The notes: a model not told the origin generated them from the letters alone. A DNA stretch of 6,669 nt from Pirellulaceae bacterium (GCA_013002105.1 JABDKS010000512.1:1-6669), one strand, 5' to 3'. Positions 1 to 6,368 are shown, counted from the first letter of the stretch. Numbers and translations: made by a program.

Positions 1-12
1 GGGGCAATGGTT

Positions 13-48
13 GCGAGGAGGGCGATGGGGTCGAGGAGGGCGATGGCG
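13..48. repeat. 18-bp tandem repeat, two copies
   Basis: Two adjacent 18-base units (13-30 and 31-48) share the 15-base core CGAGGAGGGCGATGG, at 14-28 and 32-46. A shorter word, GCAATGG, flanks the pair at 4-10 and 48-54. The 18-base period is a multiple of three, so the repeat could be the end of a coding region running in from the left. However, all three plus-strand frames stay open through it (one closes with TGA at 94-96), so no frame can be preferred. I see no gene I can support in 1-146. Confidence 0.6.
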
Positions 49-146
49 CAATGGCTGGCTTTCGTCCCACCCTTCGACCATCCGTCCATGGCCTGATACG
101 ATTTGCATCTCGCAATTTCTCCCCTGATTAGCAAGACAAACACGCC

Positions 147-1238
147 ATGGAAGCTGGGATCGTTGGCCTTCCCAATGTCGGAAAAAGTACGCTGTTCAAT
201 GCGCTGACAAGTTCACAGTCGGCCCAGAGCGAAAACTACCCATTCTGCACGATCGAGCCGAACGAAGGGATCGTCAATGTGCCGGATGATCGCCTGCAGA
301 CAATCACCCAATACATTGTTCCACAGAAGGTCATACCGTCGGCGCTTAAGTTGGTTGACATCGCCGGGATCGTCAAAGGTGCTAGCGACGGTGAAGGACT
401 CGGGAACAAATTTTTGAGTCACATTCGTCAGGTGGATGCCATCTTGCAAGTTGTCCGTTGCTTCGAAGACCCCGATGTGGTTCATGTCTCGGGGAACGTC
501 GATCCGGTGGCAGATATCGATACGATCGAGACGGAACTGGTTTTGGCCGATATGCAAACGCTCGAAAATGCACTCGGCAAGGCCCAGCGAACGGCCCGTA
601 GCGGTGATAAGGAAGCCAAGCTACGTGTGTCGGTCATCGAAAAATGCAACGCGCACTTAGAATCCGAACTGCCCTTGCGAACGTTGTCACTCACCGAAGC
701 CGAAGCGGCCGCGATCTCGAGTTACGGATTGATGACAGCCAAACCGATTTTGTACGTCGCGAACGTGGACGAGTCGGATCTGGAAGGCAAGCATCCCTTG
801 GTACAGCAAGTTCGCGAACATGCCACCAAGTCCGGCGCCGACGTGGTTTGCGTGAGTGCCAAGATCGAAGCGGAGATTGCGGAGCTTGATGAAGCGGACC
901 GTGACGAAATGCTTCAGGACGTTGGACTCGATGAGCCCGCTTTGAATCAAATCGCGCGCGCAGCTTACAAAACGCTCGGTCTACAAAGCTATTTTACCGC
1001 GGGCGAGAAAGAGGTCCGGGCCTGGCCCGTCGCAATCGGCGCGACGGCGCCGCAAGCGGCCGGTGTCATTCACAGCGATTTCGAACGCGGCTTCATTCGC
1101 GCCGAAGTTTACACGCTGGACGATCTCCAGGAGTACAAGAGCGAGAAAGAGATTCGACAAGCCGGTAAACTGCGTGTCGAAGGCAAGAGTTATGTGATGC
1201 AGGACGGCGACATCTGCCATTTCCTGTTTAATGTTTAA
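147..1238 (+). CDS. ychF: Redox-regulated ATPase YchF (OBG-family P-loop NTPase)
   Basis: This is a universally conserved TRAFAC-class P-loop NTPase of the Obg/YchF family. Family members bind and hydrolyse ATP in preference to GTP, associate with ribosomes and act in translation and stress responses in the cytoplasm. Visible motifs are the G1 P-loop GLPNVGKST at residues 7-15, G3 DIAG at 71-74 followed by IVKGAS, and SAK (G5) at 237-239. The G4 position reads NVDE at 206-209 instead of the NKxD of GTPases, as is normal for YchF and the basis of its ATP preference. The central segment, about 125-195, would be the helical domain. The C-terminal 85 residues, from about 279 and including [11 protein letters not shown] and the run to CHFLFNV, are the TGS domain. 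The length of 363 residues is typical and the gene looks intact. The ATG start begins directly with [14 protein letters not shown] as expected, although no Shine-Dalgarno sequence precedes it. It is the first gene of a probable three-gene operon. Confidence 0.97.
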   Translation: MEAGIVGLPNVGKSTLFNALTSSQSAQSENYPFCTIEPNEGIVNVPDDRLQTITQYIVPQKVIPSALKLVDIAGIVKGASDGEGLGNKFLSHIRQVDAILQVVRCFEDPDVVHVSGNVDPVADIDTIETELVLADMQTLENALGKAQRTARSGDKEAKLRVSVIEKCNAHLESELPLRTLSLTEAEAAAISSYGLMTAKPILYVANVDESDLEGKHPLVQQVREHATKSGADVVCVSAKIEAEIAELDEADRDEMLQDVGLDEPALNQIARAAYKTLGLQSYFTAGEKEVRAWPVAIGATAPQAAGVIHSDFERGFIRAEVYTLDDLQEYKSEKEIRQAGKLRVEGKSYVMQDGDICHFLFNV

Positions 1239-1272
1239 TCCACCACGCGGGCATCTGGTCCTGCGACTCCCC

Positions 1273-1276
1273 GGAG
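1273..1276 (+). promoter_or_regulatory. Shine-Dalgarno sequence for the membrane-protein gene
   Basis: The word GGAG (within CCGGAGATA) lies seven bases ahead of the ATG at 1284. It is the clearest ribosome binding site in the window; the other starts have none or only weak ones. It supports the 1284 start and suggests independent translation initiation after the 45-base gap from ychF. Confidence 0.55.
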
Positions 1277-1283
1277 ATATCAA

Positions 1284-1862
1284 ATGAAATGGTTTGCTGT
1301 ATTTTGTGCGCTTTGCGTGGCACTCTGCTGGGGCCTGTATGGTCCGACTCTCTCCAACGCCCGCTCACCGGCACGCGAATGGGGGCCATTCAAACCCTAT
1401 CTCTTCATCGGTGTTGCCTACCTGGTGATCGCGATCATTGGCGGATCGGTGATGATGAAACTTGTCTTTAACGACAACTTTGATTACTCAGGGAAGTATT
1501 TCCCAGCGATGAAGTGGGGATTTTTGGCTGGTTGTCTTGGTGCGCTCGGTGCGTTGGCGCTTACGTTTTCGCTGACCAAAGCGGGCGGAAAACCGTCCTA
1601 CGTGATGCCGATTGTTTTCGGGGGTGCGGTAACGGTCAATGCAATCGCTGCCTATTTCAGTCTCCACGCTGGCGAAAAAGTGAATCCATTGATGTGGGTT
1701 GGCATGGTCTTCGTTGCGATCGGTATCTGCTTGACGGCCGGGTATACACCGCATGGGCATCCACCCGCGCCAGCGGGCGAAACGTTGCCTTCCCAGACGA
1801 ACGCAGACACCAATCTGCCGCCGGTCAGTCAGACCGATCATCCCGACAGTACAACCGGCTAA
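1284..1862 (+). CDS. Small polytopic membrane protein, DMT/EamA-like in appearance
   Basis: This 192-residue protein has about five hydrophobic segments, at roughly residues 3-23, 37-61, 76-98, 104-127 and 134-153. A hydrophilic Pro/Thr/Ser-rich tail (155-192) follows and is probably disordered. Small residues and glycines within the helices (CLGALGALALTFSLTKAGG, PIVFGGAVTVNAIAAYF, WVGMVFVAIGICLTAGY) resemble one half of drug/metabolite-transporter (EamA-type) proteins, where two such halves form a transporter. That likeness is from pattern only; the substrate is unknown and the protein may not be a transporter. The first segment could be mistaken for a signal peptide, but it is followed by more helices, so a membrane anchor is more likely. 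Its start is supported by a GGAG at 1273-1276. It lies 45 bases after ychF and 27 bases before the next gene, so it is probably co-transcribed with both. I recognise the kind of protein but no named gene. Confidence 0.88.
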   Translation: MKWFAVFCALCVALCWGLYGPTLSNARSPAREWGPFKPYLFIGVAYLVIAIIGGSVMMKLVFNDNFDYSGKYFPAMKWGFLAGCLGALGALALTFSLTKAGGKPSYVMPIVFGGAVTVNAIAAYFSLHAGEKVNPLMWVGMVFVAIGICLTAGYTPHGHPPAPAGETLPSQTNADTNLPPVSQTDHPDSTTG

Positions 1863-1889
1863 ACAATCGGCCCTATCGAAAGTTCCATC

Positions 1890-2261
1890 ATGTCAAATTG
1901 CAACACCGATCCGATGGACCGCGTGCGAGCGATTGATACCGAGGTCGCACATGTTTGGATGATCCGCACGTTCTTAAAACATGCTGACGAAGCAGAAGAG
2001 GACGAAGATCTGCGTGATATCGTCCGCGATCTTTATGACTTCATCTTGGCCGTTGGACCGCTCGCGGAAGTCGATGACCCGGCGGTCTATTTGAAAATGG
2101 CCAAGAAGAAGTTTTCGAAGCTGCGGAAAGCAACCGAGTTGTATGAAGAAATTCAACCGGAAGTCAGCGGGCATACCAACTTTGCGATGGCGGCGCGATC
2201 GTTACGCACAGCAGTGAATCGCATCGACGCCGCGATCAGAATCGACACGTTGTCAAAGTAA
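1890..2261 (+). CDS. Hypothetical helical protein, 123 aa
   Basis: I do not recognise a named family. The protein is soluble and appears all-helical, with a cluster of acidic residues (DEAEEDEDLRD, 33-43) followed by a basic patch (KMAKKKFSKLRK, 69-80) and a C-terminal helix (AARSLRTAVNRIDAAIRI). It has no signal peptide, membrane segment or cysteine motif. The chosen ATG at 1890 gives MSNCNTDPMDRVRAID; a second Met nine codons in (MDRVRAID) is a possible alternative start. No strong Shine-Dalgarno sequence is seen. It begins 27 bases after the membrane-protein stop in the same direction, which suggests a shared transcript with that gene and ychF. The charge pattern suggests a protein- or RNA-binding adaptor, but that is only a guess. 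Confidence 0.8.
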   Translation: MSNCNTDPMDRVRAIDTEVAHVWMIRTFLKHADEAEEDEDLRDIVRDLYDFILAVGPLAEVDDPAVYLKMAKKKFSKLRKATELYEEIQPEVSGHTNFAMAARSLRTAVNRIDAAIRIDTLSK

Positions 2262-2270
2262 CGACCTGTT

Positions 2271-2283
2271 GCGTCATCGACGC
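2271..2283 (+). terminator. Possible weak terminator hairpin after the ychF group
   Basis: Ten bases after the stop of the 123-residue gene, GCGTC-ATC-GACGC can fold as a 5-bp stem with a 3-base loop. No T-run follows on the plus strand, so it is at best a weak or factor-dependent terminator and may be chance. Confidence 0.2.
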
Positions 2284-2297
2284 GAGATCTTGGCCGC

Positions 2298-2318
2298 AAA
2301 AACCGTTAACCAACGGCT
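2298..2318 (-). terminator. Intrinsic terminator of the minus-strand hypothetical gene
   Basis: Read on the minus strand, the stop codon TAG runs straight into CCGTT-GGTT-AACGG followed by TTTTT (T-run = A-run at plus 2298-2302). The 5-bp core stem can extend by a G-U and an A-U pair that use the last two bases of the stop codon. A hairpin followed at once by a U-tract, placed exactly at a gene end, fits an intrinsic terminator, although the stem is short. The same hairpin could also slow plus-strand read-through from the converging operon. Confidence 0.55.
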
Positions 2319-3219
2319 ACAGGTACCATCGCTCGAATTTGTCGCTTGGATTCGATGGTCCCAATTGCCCGCCGGCATCTTGCTGCCCCTGATCCTGGGA
2401 TTGCATTTGTTGCTGCCCTTGTAGGATCGCTGTCGGCGAGCATTCTGTGATCGTCGCACCGCGCTCGATTCGATTCAAAAGTGCCGACTTGATGGATCCA
2501 AAATCATCGAAGAGTTCGGGTTGGTACATCAACAGGACCGCGTCAGCAACGTTTCGGTTGGCTTGCGGCAACGCGGGTTCCGGCGATGTTCGACGACAGA
2601 GCATTTCCCGCATCGATGCTTGTATCAGCCAACCGGCCGTTTCGCTCGATGCGGCATCACCAAAGTTGCGTGATTCCATCGCAAATTCCTGGGTGCGTTG
2701 CCGATCGACACAGAAGTTCAAGTATTCCGTGGTTCGCAATGACATTCTTCCCAGCAAGGCGTCGGTCCAACGTTCAACACCGGTTCGTAATCGGTTCAGT
2801 TTGACGGTGTCTTTTACAGACAGTCCGCGTCCTTGCAGAATCAGCTCGGCAACACGATTACTGATCCCGATGTGGGACAAATAGATCGCCTGTGTGACGG
2901 GTGAAAATTCATCTCGCTCGGCCGCATGATCGGTTTCTGCCGTGACCGCCGCGACAACTCGTGTCAGAAGCTCCGATACAAGGATTTCCTCCATGACACT
3001 CAGGTGGGAATCCCACCATCGCTCGATGGCGTCTGTGTTTCCAGTGCGAATCGCAGAGTGATAGCGCGAGATGACTTGGTTCCACTGTTCAAACCGATTG
3101 CGGGAACTGGCCCAGTAGCACGTCACGGCCGCCGCCGGCACAGTGACTCGCCGCGCGATGATTGCGGAACCATGTTTGGAAACAGTTGCAGCCAGTTCGG
3201 CCAGTGTCACACAATGCAT
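2317..3219 (-). CDS. Hypothetical protein, about 300 aa, Gln-rich C-terminus
   Basis: I do not recognise a family. From the ATG at 3219 the product is 300 residues (MHCVTLAELAATVSKHG...), largely helical, with no signal peptide or membrane segment. Trp-containing segments stand out (YWASSRNRFEQWNQ near 35-48, ERWWDSHLSVMEEIL near 66-80, GVERWTDALLGRM near 147-159). A Gln-rich stretch (about 268-285) is followed by a final SDKFERWYL. The frame stays open further upstream, to a stop near 3390, with a GTG at 3291 (306 aa) and a TTG at 3309 (330 aa) as other possible starts. I prefer 3219 because it is the only ATG and the added 30 residues look unlike a folded N-terminus. No start has a Shine-Dalgarno sequence, so this remains uncertain. 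It converges on the ychF operon with a 55-base gap and ends in a hairpin terminator. The length and coherent composition favour a real gene over the shorter plus-strand frames it overlaps. Confidence 0.75.
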   Translation of the reverse strand: MHCVTLAELAATVSKHGSAIIARRVTVPAAAVTCYWASSRNRFEQWNQVISRYHSAIRTGNTDAIERWWDSHLSVMEEILVSELLTRVVAAVTAETDHAAERDEFSPVTQAIYLSHIGISNRVAELILQGRGLSVKDTVKLNRLRTGVERWTDALLGRMSLRTTEYLNFCVDRQRTQEFAMESRNFGDAASSETAGWLIQASMREMLCRRTSPEPALPQANRNVADAVLLMYQPELFDDFGSIKSALLNRIERGATITECSPTAILQGQQQMQSQDQGQQDAGGQLGPSNPSDKFERWYL

Positions 3220-3539
3220 CGGAGGACGTCGGGGGCAGGAGTCGACGGAAGCGGGAAGCAGCGAAGGCTTGGTGTGCGATGACGCATTCACCGTGCCGCG
3301 AACGGCCAACGGGAAGCAACCAGGACGCAGTGGAGGGCGAAATACACCCTCTAGGAGCGGGAATTCGCAGTGGCGGCGATTTCAGAATCACCGATCCCGC
3401 TGGCTGAGGATGTTGAATTTCGACATCATTTGTGGTGGTCGATCAACAAACGTGTTGCCCCGATGCGCGATAGACCCGACGCGTAACAGATCAGAGAGCG
3501 TGCCTTCGCTGGACAGCGACACTGTTCATTGGCCGTTTG

Positions 3540-3583
3540 GGCGATAGCCCCGGTTGTTTTCGCCACGAACCGCGGCTATCGCC
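3540..3583. repeat. REP-like imperfect palindrome
   Basis: The arm GCGATAGCCCCGGTT (3541-3555) and the arm AACCGCGGCTATCGC (3568-3582) are reverse complements with one mismatch (C3550 against C3573), and one more G-C pair forms at 3540/3583. The loop is 12 bases (3556-3567). A further copy of the outer word GGCTATCG follows in direct orientation at 3588-3595 after the one at 3574-3581. The fold is strong on both strands and lacks a T-run on either, so it looks more like an extragenic palindromic (REP-type) element than a terminator. No transposase gene is nearby. Confidence 0.7.
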
Positions 3584-3662
3584 GTGCGGCTATCGGGACG
3601 GAAAATACAGCGTTCTGATTCCACAGTGGCGTTGTCCAGTTAGGACGATTCCTTGCCGCCGC

Positions 3663-3755
3663 GCAGGTGCATAAGAATCGCTGTGTAGGAGGAAAAGAAA
3701 ACGCTGTGCAGGCGCACAAAAATAACGCAGTGCAGGCGCATAAAAAAAGCGACCT
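3663..3755. repeat. Four-copy degenerate tandem repeat, 22-24-base unit
   Basis: Units at 3663-3684, 3685-3707, 3708-3731 and 3732-3755 each begin with G[C/T]AGG followed by an A-rich centre; the first three end in CGCTGT or CGCAGT. The third and fourth units both begin GCAGGCGCA and are the best match. The units alternate a GC-rich GCAGGYGCA half with an A-rich half, giving A-tracts spaced about 24 bases apart, roughly two helical turns. No unique spacers separate the copies, so it is not a CRISPR array. In one plus frame it encodes a repeated AVQAHKN-type peptide, but that frame does not look like a gene. Confidence 0.65.
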
Positions 3756-3945
3756 GTGTCTGTGCCCCAGAAATCGCCCCCGAAAGGTTGACTTACTGTT
3801 CAGACTCAGGTCGCCATCTGTCCGATTATTTGCTCAGTCGTGCTTGCCCCACACATGCGTCGTCCAAGCGAATCGAACAGTCTCTGATATCGGACGCGTC
3901 TTTGTGGAACTCAAGTCGTGAAAATTCTTTTGCTGGCTTTTGGGG

Positions 3946-4476
3946 TTAACCCGCAACGATATGGGCCATCAGGTACTGCCATTCGATCCATTGGGCATCC
4001 TGACAGCGTTCTTTGTCGACACCATTGCGGACAGCATCACTGCAGGCGTCGACGAAATCAAAGGGATCGGTGTAGATCTCGCCGGCATTTGCCGCGATTT
4101 CAAAAAAGACACTGTGCTCGCCGACTTTCCGAAACCAGTATTTCGCATTGCCAAAATCTTGCTCGCGGCGATGCATGATGCCGTGCAAGAAGCTGCCTTC
4201 GGCACTCGATAGGTTTTGGCTGATCGCATGGCTGCGGTCGATGTCGCCGGCCAGTAACCACAGCCCGCTGATACAGCACTGAGCAATCGGGCCACTGATC
4301 GGGCCGACTTCGCTGCCCAGATGGCGTTCCATGTCGCCACTGTTCAGAATTGCCATGACCGACTCGTTCACCGGGCCGTCAGCCAGCCCCGGTTGAACCG
4401 CTTGATCGATCGCATCCAGAAGTTCCGTTGAGAAAACCTGAAGTTTCTCGAGGGCCGAAGGCTGCATTTGGGGCAT
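3946..4476 (-). CDS. Conserved-looking hypothetical protein with HxxxHRREQDFxxAKYWFR motif
   Basis: The 176-residue product begins MPQMQPSALEKLQ (a second ATG lies three codons in). It appears soluble and helical. The centre contains GLWLLAGDIDRSHAISQ (71-87), then GSFLHGIMHRREQDFGNAK (94-112) and YWFRKVG (113-119), and near the end W..EWQYLMAHI. The pattern of a short helix with a GD..RSH..SQ signature followed by HxxxHRRE.DF.NAKYWFR.VG matches a widespread uncharacterised family that I know from planctomycetes and other bacteria, where the second motif is often of the form HAxLHRxEGDxxNAxYWYRRxG. I recall no established function. The paired helices look TPR-like, which would suggest protein-protein contact, but this is inference. 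It diverges from the S1-type gene across a 179-base gap. TAA at 3946-3948 (minus strand) ends it; no clear terminator follows. Confidence 0.85.
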   Translation of the reverse strand: MPQMQPSALEKLQVFSTELLDAIDQAVQPGLADGPVNESVMAILNSGDMERHLGSEVGPISGPIAQCCISGLWLLAGDIDRSHAISQNLSSAEGSFLHGIMHRREQDFGNAKYWFRKVGEHSVFFEIAANAGEIYTDPFDFVDACSDAVRNGVDKERCQDAQWIEWQYLMAHIVAG

Positions 4477-4655
4477 TTGGGGGATCCAATACTTGGGGGA
4501 GCTGACGTTGCGATGGCTACCGAGAAGAATGCGGAATTGATAGACTGCGGGACCGGAAACGGCTTGTCAATTACGCACCTTTTCGGCTTCGTGCGGCGCT
4601 GTCGTGTCCCACGGTTCACTCTCTAACTGACCATTCGCATTTCAATAGATCCTCG
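4477..4655. promoter_or_regulatory. Divergent intergenic region between the 176-aa gene and the S1-type gene
   Basis: The two genes point away from each other, so promoters for both should lie in these 179 bases. I cannot identify a convincing -35/-10 pair: TTGTCA at 4564-4569 has no matching -10 element at 16-18 bases. No Shine-Dalgarno sequence precedes the ATG at 4656. This call rests on gene orientation only. Confidence 0.35.
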
Positions 4656-5008
4656 ATGAGCACTGGCGATCAACCTTCCGGCGATCCAACTCCATCCGAT
4701 CCAACACCCAGCAACCCACTGACGGCTCGGCATCGGAAGCCTCCACTTCCCAGCCAGGCACGCCAGCTACACCGGTTTCGTCCCCGGAGACCGGAGCCGC
4801 CGCCACCGCGGCAAGTGCGACGCCCGCCAGCGAAGATAAACCCACTGGCGGCGCCAAACCCGGCAGCCCACAGTCGCGTGGTGCGGGACCGCTTGCGGCG
4901 CGAGGACTTGGTGTCGCCAAGCCTGCATCGCCAACCGTTTCGGCCGATCAGTTAGCAAAGCAGAACGAAGGCAAGAAGAAACCTGCTGCGAAAAAGAAGA
5001 AGCACAAG
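4656..5008 (+). pseudogene. N-terminal part of the S1-type gene, split by an apparent one-base deletion
   Basis: An ATG at 4656 starts MSTGDQPSGDPTPSDPTPSN in one frame. Past about 4716 that frame turns into Pro/Arg-rich text and stops at TAG 4953-4955. The S1 frame, read from 4715, gives PTDGSASEASTSQPGTPATP, then Ala/Pro/Ser-rich sequence with GPLAARGLGVAKP, and a Lys-rich block KKKPAAKKKKHKVKPSG that runs into the S1 protein. That frame is open back to a TAG at 4646-4648 but has no ATG, GTG or TTG start before 5009. Restoring one C in the CCC run at 4715-4717 (or in the similar run just upstream) joins the two into a continuous 118-residue low-complexity, lysine-ending N-terminal tail. I infer a single-base deletion, either real or a sequencing error. 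No slippery heptamer for programmed frameshifting is seen. Confidence 0.6.
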
Positions 5009-6316
5009 GTGAAGCCGTCCGGCGTCAGCGGCGAGCAGAAGGCTGCGTTGGTTCCGCGTGTCAAAGTGGCGGTGCCCAGTTTGCGGCAGGATCTTTCGGA
5101 TGATTTGTTGGCAGAACTCGAAGCCGAATTGGCGGGTTCGGATGTCGAAGCGATGCTGGCCGGCGCGGCCGGAATGCCCGACCGCAAAGAACCACTCGAA
5201 GACGGTGCTCAGGTTCACGGACAAGTGATCAAGATCCATGCGGACACGGTTTTTATCGGACTCGGCGGACCGGACCAAGGTGTTGTGCCGTTTGAGCAAT
5301 TCACCGAAGAAGAACCAGTGCCGGGGCAATCGGTCGAAGTGATCGTTCGCGGACTCAACAGCGAAGACGGTTTGTACGTGTTGACGCTGCCCGGCAAAAC
5401 CGTCAACGTCACCGACTGGGGCGATTTGGACGAAGGCTCCGTGGTCGAAGCGACCGTTACCGGCCACAACAAAGGCGGCTTGGAGTGCAAGGTCGGTGGT
5501 GTTCCCGCATTCATGCCAATTAGCCAAGTCACCGAGTACCGCGTCGAAGATCTCAGTGAATTCGTCGAACAGAAAATGGTCTGCCTGGTCACCGAAGCCA
5601 ACGCGAGTCGCGGCAACTTGGTTCTCAGCCGGCGTGCGATCTTGGAACGCGAACGCGAAGAAAAACGCAAAGAACAACTCGAAAAACTGGAACCCGGCGT
5701 GACGATGCACGGCATCGTTCGCAGCATCAAAGATTTTGGTGCGTTCGTCGATCTGGGCGGATGCGACGGCCTGATCCATGTCAGCAAACTCAGTTGGGAA
5801 CGTGTGAAGCATCCCAGTGAAGTGTTGGAACTTGGACAGAAGGTTGAAGTGAAGATCGATACGATCGACAAGGAAACCGGAAAGATCGGTTTGTCGTATC
5901 GTGACTTGCAAGACAACCCTTGGGATACAGCCGAAGCGGAATTCGAAGTCGGTAGCGTTCACAAAGGAACGGTGACGCGAGTGGCAACATTCGGATGTTT
6001 TGTGCGACTCGCTGCCGGAGTAGAAGGTCTCGTGCATATCAGCGAGATGGCTCATCACCGCGTCACACGCGTCGACACGATGGTCAGCGAAGGCCAAGAG
6101 GTCGAAGTAAAAGTATTAAGCTTTGACCGAGACGCTCAGAAAATTGGCTTATCGATGAAAGCGGCCCAGCAGGGACCAGTACAAGAATCGGCGGACAAAG
6201 ACGAAGAAGCGGAAGAGCCGCAACGTGATCCCGTGGTCAAAGCAACGCACACCGGTCCACTCAAGGGCGGCAACAATCGCGACTCCGGCGGAGACCGCTT
6301 CGGCCTACGCTGGTAA
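5009..6316 (+). CDS. 30S ribosomal protein S1-like protein, four S1 RNA-binding domains
   Basis: From the GTG at 5009 this frame gives 435 residues with four S1 (OB-fold) RNA-binding domains, at about 64-128, 141-208, 228-298 and 313-384. The third (GIVRSIKDFGAFVDLGGCDGLIHVS) and fourth (GTVTRVATFGCFVRL, then GVEGLVHISEM) are textbook S1 repeats. The first two are more diverged, as in ribosomal S1, where they mediate ribosome binding. A charged helix (EREREEKRKEQLEKLE, 213-228) links domains two and three. The acidic tail ends GGDRFGLRW. S1 proteins bind mRNA on the small ribosomal subunit and help initiation, which matters where Shine-Dalgarno sequences are scarce, as here. Enterobacterial S1 has six domains, so this may be the phylum's main S1 or a paralogue (rpsA-like). 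The true start is probably ATG 4656 with a frameshift between; the GTG lies inside a Lys-rich segment and would cut away the basic tail. The product would then be 553 residues. Confidence 0.9.
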   Translation: MKPSGVSGEQKAALVPRVKVAVPSLRQDLSDDLLAELEAELAGSDVEAMLAGAAGMPDRKEPLEDGAQVHGQVIKIHADTVFIGLGGPDQGVVPFEQFTEEEPVPGQSVEVIVRGLNSEDGLYVLTLPGKTVNVTDWGDLDEGSVVEATVTGHNKGGLECKVGGVPAFMPISQVTEYRVEDLSEFVEQKMVCLVTEANASRGNLVLSRRAILEREREEKRKEQLEKLEPGVTMHGIVRSIKDFGAFVDLGGCDGLIHVSKLSWERVKHPSEVLELGQKVEVKIDTIDKETGKIGLSYRDLQDNPWDTAEAEFEVGSVHKGTVTRVATFGCFVRLAAGVEGLVHISEMAHHRVTRVDTMVSEGQEVEVKVLSFDRDAQKIGLSMKAAQQGPVQESADKDEEAEEPQRDPVVKATHTGPLKGGNNRDSGGDRFGLRW

Positions 6317-6320
6317 AAAA

Positions 6321-6368
6321 CCACAGTCATCCTTCGCACCACAACCACAGCCGCCCTTCGCTCCGCGA
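6321..6368. repeat. Degenerate half-copies of the downstream palindromic repeat
   Basis: Two 24-base units, 6321-6344 and 6345-6368, both start CCACAG and carry CCTTCGCACC or CCTTCGCTCCGCGA. They resemble the first 24 bases of the 38-base units that follow but lack the second palindrome arm (GAACAGAAACG). They start four bases after the S1 stop codon and look like decayed or truncated members of the same array. Confidence 0.55.

Larger units (their letters stand above)
3310..3945. other. Repeat-bearing intergenic region without a supported gene
   Basis: This 636-base stretch lies between two minus-strand hypothetical genes, or 726 bases if the first starts at 3219. I find no frame in it that reads like an established protein. 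It contains a strong palindrome at 3540-3583 with an extra half-copy at 3588-3595, and a four-copy degenerate tandem repeat at 3663-3755. The part at 3756-3945 shows nothing I can name. A 38-codon frame at 3370-3486 is discussed as a finding. An 84-codon frame over 3667-3921 is mostly the tandem repeat plus Arg/Leu-rich sequence and I do not accept it as a gene. Confidence 0.6.

Noticed and set aside
1..96. Open frame from the left edge ending at TGA 94-96, as the end of an upstream gene.
   Set aside because: All three plus frames are open across the short repeat, and none has a recognisable protein end, so a choice cannot be supported.
73..102. Promoter-like pair TTCGAC and TACGAT upstream of ychF.
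   Set aside because: The -35 match is poor and the planctomycete consensus is not known to me well enough to call it.
206..209. Non-canonical G4 motif NVDE in YchF (residue numbers 206-209) as a defect.
   Set aside because: Departure from NKxD is normal for YchF and underlies its ATP preference.
3663..3755. CRISPR-like array.
   Set aside because: Units are contiguous and degenerate with no unique spacers and no cas genes in the window.
3667..3921. An 84-codon plus-strand frame with a repeated AVQAHKN peptide.
   Set aside because: The repeat peptide comes from the tandem DNA repeat, and the rest is Arg/Leu/Cys-rich without protein-like pattern. The first two repeat units are 22 and 23 bases, which breaks frame periodicity.
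4700..4730. Programmed -1 ribosomal frameshift in the S1-type gene.
   Set aside because: No X XXY YYZ slippery heptamer and no obvious downstream stem at the junction; a lost base in a C-run is simpler.
4952..6097. A 381-codon open frame antisense to the S1-type gene.
   Set aside because: It lies entirely opposite a strongly supported gene with four S1 domains. Its His/Phe/Asp-rich text is what GAA/GTC-rich codons give when read in reverse, and it matches nothing I know.
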